From Deltaproteobacteria bacterium (lineage in GTDB: Bacteria; Desulfobacterota; Desulfomonilia; UBA1062), in NCBI GenBank assembly GCA_016934135.1, contig JAFGTK010000215.1, positions 1 through 11,568 on the forward strand: 11,568 nt of DNA, read 5' to 3'. This document shows positions 1 to 4,906 of this stretch, in pieces; position 1 is the stretch's first letter, and each line of letters starts with the position of its first letter. The notes beneath the pieces were generated by a model. It had not been told where the DNA came from, searched no databases, and saw nothing but the letters and a program-made list of their open reading frames with translations. The translations under genes and the position numbers were made by a program.

Positions 1-83
1 AGAGAGAGATGGCCTTTGAGGCATACATGGATCAGGCCCGCAGTAAGCATAAGATCATCATTGTCAAGGAAAACATGTCGTAG
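1..83 (+). CDS. 3' end of an unidentified protein (partial)
   Basis: The window opens inside a reading frame that runs from base 3 to a TAG at 81-83. Its last residues read MAFEAYMDQARSKHKIIIVK followed by ENMS. The mix of hydrophobic and charged residues looks like a real protein end, while frame 1 gives an implausible Arg/Ser-rich peptide and frame 2 stops early. A strong + strand intrinsic terminator starts about 30 bases after the stop, as expected at the end of a transcription unit. Too little is visible to name a family; the start and most of the gene lie left of the window. Confidence 0.5.
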   Translation, partial: REMAFEAYMDQARSKHKIIIVKENMS

Positions 84-110
84 ACCCGCACAGGGATAAG
101 CATGGATAGA

Positions 111-146
111 AAGAGCCTCCTGCTTAAAGTGCAGGGGGCTTTTTTG
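111..146 (+). terminator. Rho-independent terminator
   Basis: Arm AGCCTCCTGC (114-123) pairs with GCAGGGGGCT (131-140) through ten pairs, one of them a T-G wobble, around a 7-base loop (124-130). A run of six T follows at 140-145, and A-rich bases before the 5' arm can extend the stem. This is a textbook intrinsic terminator for the + strand gene ending at 83. On the minus strand the hairpin lacks a comparable T run, so it looks one-directional. Confidence 0.9.
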
Positions 147-154
147 TTAAAGAC

Positions 155-178
155 TTGGAGTGTTGGAGTACTGGGTAA
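155..178 (+). repeat. Short tandem octamer repeat, TTGGAGTG/TTGGAGTA/CTGGGTAA
   Basis: Two near-identical octamers, TTGGAGTG (155-162) and TTGGAGTA (163-170), lie head to tail and are followed by a degenerate third unit CTGGGTAA (171-178). The 11-mer TTGGAGTACTG at 163-173 recurs exactly in inverse orientation at 1347-1357, next to the end of the transporter operon. The two sites bracket the toxin-antitoxin pocket. The sequence shows only the repetition; calling it a dispersed repeat family or an insertion scar is inference. Confidence 0.45.
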
Positions 179-185
179 AGAGGCT

Positions 186-348
186 TGCGTGCCGGATTAA
201 TGGGAAAGGACTTTAAGCCAGGGTTCTAATATCGATCCTTCTGCGTAATGGTGTGTTTGCCTGTATAAGTTGATGTTTGAATTTGCAAGGCCTTCCATAA
301 AAAATGGTATCTTCGTTCAGTCTGTGGAGGTATGATTACTTATCTTTA
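186..348. other. Intergenic stretch with no recognisable gene
   Basis: Between the octamer repeat and the inverted repeat downstream of the toxin gene I see no reading frame with a ribosome binding site, no tRNA-like fold and no family resemblance in any frame. The whole gap between the 5' partial gene and the toxin stop is about 330 bases. Apart from the terminator, the octamers and the inverted repeat it appears empty. Confidence 0.5.
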
Positions 349-385
349 CTTTGATTGGCTTAGTGGGGTGGTTGGACAATCAAAG
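349..385. repeat. Inverted repeat downstream of the PIN toxin gene
   Basis: CTTTGATTG (349-357) and CAATCAAAG (377-385) form a perfect 9-bp inverted repeat around a 19-base loop. Read on the minus strand, the hairpin begins 26 bases after the toxin stop codon, so it could stabilise or weakly terminate the toxin mRNA. There is no T run after it on either strand, so it is not a canonical intrinsic terminator. Its function is a guess. Confidence 0.35.
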
Positions 386-411
386 AATATGTTCACCTTT
401 ATGTTCCTCGT

Positions 412-807
412 CTAACGAACTCTGAGACCCTCAATCTTTGCAAAATCCTTTTTATTGGATGTGACTATTTCATAATCAAGTGAGATTGCCGTCGCTGCAA
501 TAATTAAATCGTGCGCTCCGATTATTTCTCCTTTTTTTGCAAGGGTGGCCCAGATTCGTGCATGAACCCTGGCCGCCGGCATATCAAAAGGCATCACAGG
601 GAATTGTTCCAAGATCCCTTCAATAAAGGCCTGCCTCTTGACCCGGATTGCCTCAGTGGTTGCCCTTTCAACGCCATGTAATAGTTCAGATACGGTAATA
701 ATGCTGATGCCGAATGGTTCATCTCCGGCATCTTTAACCAATTCAAGTATGCGCCCGGTATTTCGCTCCAGATGGATTATCTCTGTTGTGTCGAATATCA
801 GCCCCAT
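412..807 (-). CDS. vapC: VapC-like PIN-domain ribonuclease toxin
   Basis: This 131-residue protein has the size and pattern of VapC toxins, Mg2+-dependent ribonucleases of type II toxin-antitoxin modules. The acidic residues expected of a PIN active site are visible: D6 in FDTTEI, E41 in VSELLHG, D100 in AHDLIIAATA, and a C-terminal N118/D121 pair in TSNKKDF. The second position of the usual D-T-N opening is T instead of N. The ATG at 807-805 sits 5 bases behind a GGGAG Shine-Dalgarno inside the preceding antitoxin gene, and the two frames overlap by 10 bases, so translation is probably coupled. Family membership is confident; the RNA target cannot be read from the sequence. Confidence 0.9.
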   Translation of the reverse strand: MGLIFDTTEIIHLERNTGRILELVKDAGDEPFGISIITVSELLHGVERATTEAIRVKRQAFIEGILEQFPVMPFDMPAARVHARIWATLAKKGEIIGAHDLIIAATAISLDYEIVTSNKKDFAKIEGLRVR

Positions 808-1079
808 GTGACTCCCTTCGGGACAAAGGGTTGCGTTTTTTTGATATCTTCAATATCTTCAGCAAAGGCTGAAGCATCATCTCCCAGTTTCGGTAAGCTG
901 TCCAGGATGGAGGGCAATTCTGAGAGTATGCGTTTTTTCAATGGGGGAGAAACAGGGGATAGTTCAGCAATGGGCTTGCCCGATCTTTCTATGGTATATG
1001 TCGCTCCCTTGTATTTAATTTCATTCAAGAGTTCTGAGAATGATCGTACAGCCTGTGTCGCGTTTATGGTATGTCTCAT
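798..1079 (-). CDS. Phd/YefM-family antitoxin
   Basis: This 93-residue protein precedes the PIN toxin and is its likely antitoxin. Residues 4-43 (INATQAVRSFSELLNEI, then TYTIERSGKPIAEL) match the Phd/YefM DNA-binding fold: a short strand, a helix with the SFSELL core, and the I-x-R-x-G-K-P-I-A hairpin. The acidic, proline-containing C-terminal half (about 55-93) would wrap the toxin. The ATG at 1079-1077 has a strong GGAGG at 1084-1088, 4 bases away. Antitoxin-first order, overlap with the toxin and a palindromic promoter just upstream all fit autoregulated type II modules. Pairing Phd-type antitoxins with PIN toxins is well known. Confidence 0.88.
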   Translation of the reverse strand: MRHTINATQAVRSFSELLNEIKYKGATYTIERSGKPIAELSPVSPPLKKRILSELPSILDSLPKLGDDASAFAEDIEDIKKTQPFVPKGVTWG

Positions 1080-1090
1080 GGTTCCTCCAT

Positions 1091-1128
1091 GTGTAATATT
1101 ATATAATCATATATTACATACTTTGCAA
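1091..1128 (-). promoter_or_regulatory. Toxin-antitoxin promoter with palindromic operator
   Basis: Upstream of the antitoxin lies AT-rich DNA with two nested symmetries: TGTAATAT (1092-1099) with its inverse ATATTACA (1111-1118), and the perfect 10-bp palindrome ATTATATAAT (1098-1107). On the minus strand a -35-like TTGCAA (1123-1128) is followed by TATATA (1100-1105) after 17 bases or TATAAT (1098-1103) after 19. The -10 candidates lie inside the symmetric region, as expected if the antitoxin dimer represses its own promoter. The base pattern is seen; operator function is inferred from the family. Confidence 0.6.
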
Positions 1129-1140
1129 CCCAAAAAATGA

Positions 1141-1340
1141 TAAATACCATGGGAGAAGACAGAGGTAGGAATACTGAGGAATCTGGAGCCAGAGTCGAAT
1201 GATACTTCTGATATGTTATTTTCTTAGAAAGGTATCTTTAGTTTTCCAGATATGTCTTCAGAGTTTCGATAGTGGTACGATATCTATGCTTTTATGTATG
1301 TGAAGAGGGTTTACTGCCAGGCTTTGTTGCAGCTACTACA
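1141..1340. other. Intergenic stretch with no recognisable gene
   Basis: Between the toxin-antitoxin promoter and the octamer copy at 1347 I find no plausible coding frame, no convincing RNA fold and no intrinsic terminator for the permease operon that ends at 1369. This is where the ATPase genes of a full peptide-transport operon would be expected. Confidence 0.45.
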
Positions 1341-1346
1341 TTTTAT

Positions 1347-1357
1347 CAGTACTCCAA
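1347..1357 (-). repeat. Inverted copy of the TTGGAGTACTG octamer repeat
   Basis: CAGTACTCCAA on the + strand is the exact reverse complement of 163-173. It lies 11 bases past the stop codon of the second permease gene. It marks the right edge of the gene-poor pocket carrying the toxin-antitoxin pair. An 11-base exact match about 1.2 kb away could still be chance, but the left copy is part of a tandem octamer, which makes a shared origin more likely. Confidence 0.4.
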
Positions 1358-1368
1358 TACCCCGTCTT

Positions 1369-2196
1369 TTACCCTTTGAGCCTTGGATCTATCGCATCCC
1401 GGATGCCTTCGCCCAACAGGTTGTATCCGAGCACGGTAACGAGGATGGCCATACCAGGGAAGAATGACAGCCACCACGCTATGCCGAGCACGCTCTGGCC
1501 CTGGGTGAGGATATTCCCCCAGCTGGGTGTCGGCGGCTGAACACCGATCCCCAGGAAAGACAGCGCCGATTCAACAAGTACGGCCGAGGCAATGCCGAGC
1601 GTTGCAGCAACGAGTACCGGTGCCATGGCATTTGGGAGGATGTGGATAAATATGATGCGAGGGCTGCCTGCACCCATGGCCTTTTCCGCAAGCACGAAGT
1701 CGCGTTCCTTGAGAGTGAGGAACTCCGCCCTGACAAGCCGTGTTATCCCCATCCACGAGGTCAGCCCGATGACCGCCATAATGTTGAAGATGCTCGGTTC
1801 CATAAAGGCGATGACCGCCAGGATAAGAAAGAAAGACGGAAAGCACAGCATGATATCCACGAACCGCATGACGATGATGTCTATCCATCCGCCGTAGTAT
1901 CCTGCAACAGCACCGAGTATAACACCTATCAGGACCGCGATGCCCACAGCCACAAACCCTACCTTGAGCGAGATGCCCGCACCGTAGAGCATGCGGGTGA
2001 AGACGTCTCTTCCCAGATCATCCGTACCGAAGAGATGCTCGCTCGAAGGAGGTTCCAGGATATTCTCGACATCGATGACATTGGGGTCGTAGGGTGCAAT
2101 ATACGGGGTAAGCAGCGAAAGCATGAAGAAGCTAAGGACAATGATGAGTCCAACAACCGCCAGTTTATCCCTGAGTATTCGCGACGTGAATCCCAT
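1369..2196 (-). CDS. Peptide-type ABC transporter permease, DppC/OppC family
   Basis: This is the second inner-membrane subunit of a dipeptide/oligopeptide-type importer. With the ATG at 2196-2194 it is 275 residues, with a first membrane helix at about 12-33, the family-typical HLFGTDDLGRDVFTRMLYG at 55-73, and several more helices. The cytoplasmic EAA loop that docks onto the ATPase is at about 166-189 (DFVLAEKAMGAGSPRI onward). A TTG at 2226 would add ten residues but overlap the upstream permease; the ATG starts one base after that gene's TGA, which fits translational coupling, although its Shine-Dalgarno is weak. Substrate is unknown: peptides, or nickel or other ligands handled by this family, are possible. 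Confidence 0.92.
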   Translation of the reverse strand: MGFTSRILRDKLAVVGLIIVLSFFMLSLLTPYIAPYDPNVIDVENILEPPSSEHLFGTDDLGRDVFTRMLYGAGISLKVGFVAVGIAVLIGVILGAVAGYYGGWIDIIVMRFVDIMLCFPSFFLILAVIAFMEPSIFNIMAVIGLTSWMGITRLVRAEFLTLKERDFVLAEKAMGAGSPRIIFIHILPNAMAPVLVAATLGIASAVLVESALSFLGIGVQPPTPSWGNILTQGQSVLGIAWWLSFFPGMAILVTVLGYNLLGEGIRDAIDPRLKG

Positions 2197-2197
2197 A

Positions 2198-3172
2198 TCA
2201 GCTCGCCCGTATCCTCGGATCTGCAATGCTGTAGGCGATATCTGCGATGAGATTGCCTAAAAGCGTCAGCACCGCACCTATGGTGAGGCTGCCCATGATG
2301 AGATTGTAGTCGCGCATCATAATGCCGTCGTAGAACAGCTTGCCGAGACCCGGTATGGAAAAGATGCTCTCAAAGATAACACTGCCGCCAATCAGCCCGG
2401 GAATGGAGAGCCCTAGAATGGTAATCACCGGAAGCAGGGCATTCCTCATTGCGTGTTTGTATATGACCGTCTTTTCGGGCAGGCCTTTGGCCCGTGCAGT
2501 GAGAATATAATCCTGCCGGATGATCTCCAGCATGCTCGATCGCATGTATCTGCTCAGCCCTGCAAGTGCGCCGAAGGCAGAGATGACGACCGGAAGCATA
2601 AGGTGCCGGGTAATATCCCAGATCTTTTCGATCATGCCCATGTTCTCATATCCCGGGGAATGAATCCCTGAGATAGGGAGAAGGCCGAGGCGGACCCCAA
2701 GGAAGTCCATGCAGATGAGTGCAAGCCAGAAACCGGGTATGGAAAACCCAATAAAGACAAAGACAGTTATGGATCTGTCAGTGATGCTTCCCCTTCGAAC
2801 CGCTGAGATCACCCCCAGCGGTATTGCCGCAAGAAAGATGATGATCAATGATGATATGTTTATATATATTGTAATGGGCATGCGTTCCTTGATCTTGTCC
2901 CAGACAGGGCGGGCATCCGTTGAGATTGACCGGCCGAAATCCAGCAGCAGGACGTTCTTCATCCAGATGAAGTATTGCGTGGTGAGCGGCTTATCAAGTC
3001 CATAGTGCTGCTTGAGCTGTTCGATAGCCTCAGGGGTGATGTTCGGGTTCAGCTCGGTCTGCATGTCCGTGGGTTCGCCCGGGGCGAGGTGGATCACCAC
3101 AAAGCACACGATGGTGATTCCGATGAATGTCGGGATCAGGATAGCGATGCGTTTCATCAGATATTTCAGCAT
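2198..3172 (-). CDS. Peptide-type ABC transporter permease, DppB/OppB family
   Basis: This 324-residue protein is the first permease subunit. It starts with the cytoplasmic MLKYLMKRIAIL and a membrane helix (about 8-29) ending in the family hallmark HLAPGEPTD, then an extracytoplasmic region containing HYGLDKPLTTQYFIW (56-70). The membrane core follows, with the EAA loop at about 221-244 (DYILTARAKGLPEKTVIYKH onward) and the FESIFSIPGLGKLFYD stretch near 267-282. An AGGA Shine-Dalgarno overlapping the binding protein's TAG stop supports the ATG at 3172. It is separated by 7 bases from the binding-protein gene and one base from the next permease, so the three form one operon. Confidence 0.93.
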   Translation of the reverse strand: MLKYLMKRIAILIPTFIGITIVCFVVIHLAPGEPTDMQTELNPNITPEAIEQLKQHYGLDKPLTTQYFIWMKNVLLLDFGRSISTDARPVWDKIKERMPITIYINISSLIIIFLAAIPLGVISAVRRGSITDRSITVFVFIGFSIPGFWLALICMDFLGVRLGLLPISGIHSPGYENMGMIEKIWDITRHLMLPVVISAFGALAGLSRYMRSSMLEIIRQDYILTARAKGLPEKTVIYKHAMRNALLPVITILGLSIPGLIGGSVIFESIFSIPGLGKLFYDGIMMRDYNLIMGSLTIGAVLTLLGNLIADIAYSIADPRIRAS

Positions 3173-3179
3173 GTATATC

Positions 3180-4826
3180 CTATGGCATTACCTTGTATTT
3201 CTGTTGTGTTGCAGGCACATACCATTTATCAAGGTTATAGGTGATGCCTGCAGGTGCCGGTTCAATACCCTTGAACCGGGAACTTACAACCGGCAGAGAG
3301 TACGGCACGTACAGGAAGACATACGGCTGCTGTTCTGCCATGATCTCCTGAAAACGGAAATAGCATTTCTTTCTGAGATCATTATCGAATGTATGTCTTC
3401 CTTTTTCAAGAAGATCATCTGCCTCCCCGTCTTTATAACCGACAAAATTCAGTCCCCCGGGCACGGCATTGCTCGAATGCCATACATTGTAGAGATCCGG
3501 GTCCTGAAGGATGTTCCAGCCGAGGATCACTGCATCGAAATTCCCCCGGTTGACATATTCCTTGAGGAAGACCGTCCACTCGATAATACGTATCTTCACC
3601 TCTATGCCCACGGTTTTGAGCCGCTGCTGAATGATCTGGGCGGTCTTCTCCCTCAATGGGTTGCCCTGGTTCGTGATAATGGTGAAGGAGAACGGCTTGC
3701 CGTTTTTGTCCACGATACCGTCGCCGTCATTGTCCTCAAAACCGAACTCTTTGAGGATTGCGAGCGCCTTTTCAGGTTCATAAGGGTACCTTGCTACATC
3801 CGGGTTATACCACTGCGTTCCCGGTTTATACGGCCCGGTGGCCTCTTCGCCAAGCCCCAGCAGCACCCCCTTTATGATCTCCTGCTTATTGACGGCATAT
3901 GCAATGGCCTGCCGGATACGGTAATTGTCAAAGGGTGCGCGGTTGAGGTTGAAACCCAGGTACGTGTAGCCGTCGGCAAGATATTTATATTTGGAATACA
4001 TTGCGTTGAAATCAGGGTTGGCTGTCTGGCGGAGATACTGCAGGGGAGACAGCCCCATGATATCGATATTGCCGGCCTTGAGTTCCATGAACTGGGTGTT
4101 CTGGTCCGGTATTACCCGATAGGTTATACCATTAAGGTAGGGTCTGTCGTCAAAATAGGCATCATTTGCAGTAAGGGTTATCTTTGCACCGGTCTCCCAG
4201 CTCTTGAACCTGAACGGCCCTGTGCCCACAGGTGCCCTTGTCAGTGGTGATGCGGCTAGCTCTGTTCCCTTTAGAAGGTGCTCCGGTAGCATCTGTATCG
4301 CACCCCAGCTGATTAGTGCCGGCGCCAGAGGCTTTTCATAGGTGAACTCGATGGTGTAATCGTCCAGTATGCGTGCATCTTTAACCAGTTTATACTTCCC
4401 TGCGTATGCAGTGGGTGTCTTGGGATCGATGATCGTGCGATAGGTGAACATGACGTCGTGAGCATCGAACTTCTCGCCGTCGTGCCAGGTTACATCCCTG
4501 CGCAGATGAAACCGCAGGAGCTTGCCGTCGTCTTCAATCTCCCAGGACTCGGCGAGGTCTCCGACTATGTTGTAGTCCTTGTCGTATTTTACCAGACCAT
4601 TGAAGATCAGACCTGCAACCTCGTGAGAAGAGCTGTCCGAGGCAAGCATGGGTATGAGGTTCGAAGCATCTCCCAGTGCAGAATCCACAAGGAAATCTCC
4701 GAATACGCCCTGGGTCTCATCAACAGGATTTTTTTCCAGGACAACCTCCTTGTGATTATCCTGTGAGCATGCTACTATGATGGAGACGATGAACAGCAAT
4801 GCAATAAGTTTTCGTGATAACTTCAT
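3180..4826 (-). CDS. Periplasmic peptide-binding lipoprotein, SBP family 5 (DppA/OppA-like)
   Basis: This 548-residue extracytoplasmic solute-binding protein would deliver ligand to the two permeases downstream. The N-terminus is a lipoprotein signal (MKLSRK, hydrophobic core, lipobox IVAC with Cys20). Family 5 signatures are visible: GLVKYDKDYNIVGDLAESW (78-96) and DVTWHDGEKFDAHDVMFTYR (111-130). Near residue 350-370 a DNDGDGIVDKNGKPF loop resembles the Asp/Gly-rich turn common in these proteins. The gene heads the operon. Its ATG lacks a clear Shine-Dalgarno, while a promoter-like sequence ends only about nine bases upstream, so the message may be nearly leaderless. Ligand class cannot be decided from the sequence. 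Confidence 0.93.
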   Translation of the reverse strand: MKLSRKLIALLFIVSIIVACSQDNHKEVVLEKNPVDETQGVFGDFLVDSALGDASNLIPMLASDSSSHEVAGLIFNGLVKYDKDYNIVGDLAESWEIEDDGKLLRFHLRRDVTWHDGEKFDAHDVMFTYRTIIDPKTPTAYAGKYKLVKDARILDDYTIEFTYEKPLAPALISWGAIQMLPEHLLKGTELAASPLTRAPVGTGPFRFKSWETGAKITLTANDAYFDDRPYLNGITYRVIPDQNTQFMELKAGNIDIMGLSPLQYLRQTANPDFNAMYSKYKYLADGYTYLGFNLNRAPFDNYRIRQAIAYAVNKQEIIKGVLLGLGEEATGPYKPGTQWYNPDVARYPYEPEKALAILKEFGFEDNDGDGIVDKNGKPFSFTIITNQGNPLREKTAQIIQQRLKTVGIEVKIRIIEWTVFLKEYVNRGNFDAVILGWNILQDPDLYNVWHSSNAVPGGLNFVGYKDGEADDLLEKGRHTFDNDLRKKCYFRFQEIMAEQQPYVFLYVPYSLPVVSSRFKGIEPAPAGITYNLDKWYVPATQQKYKVMP

Positions 4827-4835
4827 GTTACTGTT

Positions 4836-4864
4836 AGAATAGCAGAACGCACAGGTAAGGACAA
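4836..4864 (-). promoter_or_regulatory. Sigma-70-like promoter for the peptide transporter operon
   Basis: On the minus strand, TTGTCC (4864-4859) and TATTCT (4841-4836) are separated by exactly 17 bases, and TGC before the -10 makes an extended -10 element. The predicted transcription start would fall within a few bases of the binding protein's ATG (4826), giving a very short or absent leader. This agrees with the lack of a Shine-Dalgarno there. Each hexamer matches the consensus only partly, so this is a moderate call. Confidence 0.45.
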
Positions 4865-4906
4865 GATATCATATGGCGTGTTTTTAATTAATCGGGGTTT
4901 GAGTTC

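Noticed and set aside
772..1140. Open + strand frame opposite the antitoxin
   Set aside because: Overlaps the whole antitoxin gene antisense; no ribosome site and no family resemblance.
1369..2226. Longer version of the second permease starting at TTG 2226
   Set aside because: It would overlap the first permease by 29 bases and add a non-family N-terminus; the ATG at 2196 lies one base after the upstream stop.
1642..2250. Open + strand frame of 202 codons opposite the second permease
   Set aside because: Antisense to a well-supported permease; the peptide is rich in His, Arg and Asp with no recognisable domain.
3012..4250. Long + strand open frame of 412 codons opposite the binding-protein and first permease genes
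   Set aside because: It lies antisense to two clearly recognised genes in one operon, has no family resemblance or ribosome binding site, and its composition is that of a reverse-strand shadow.
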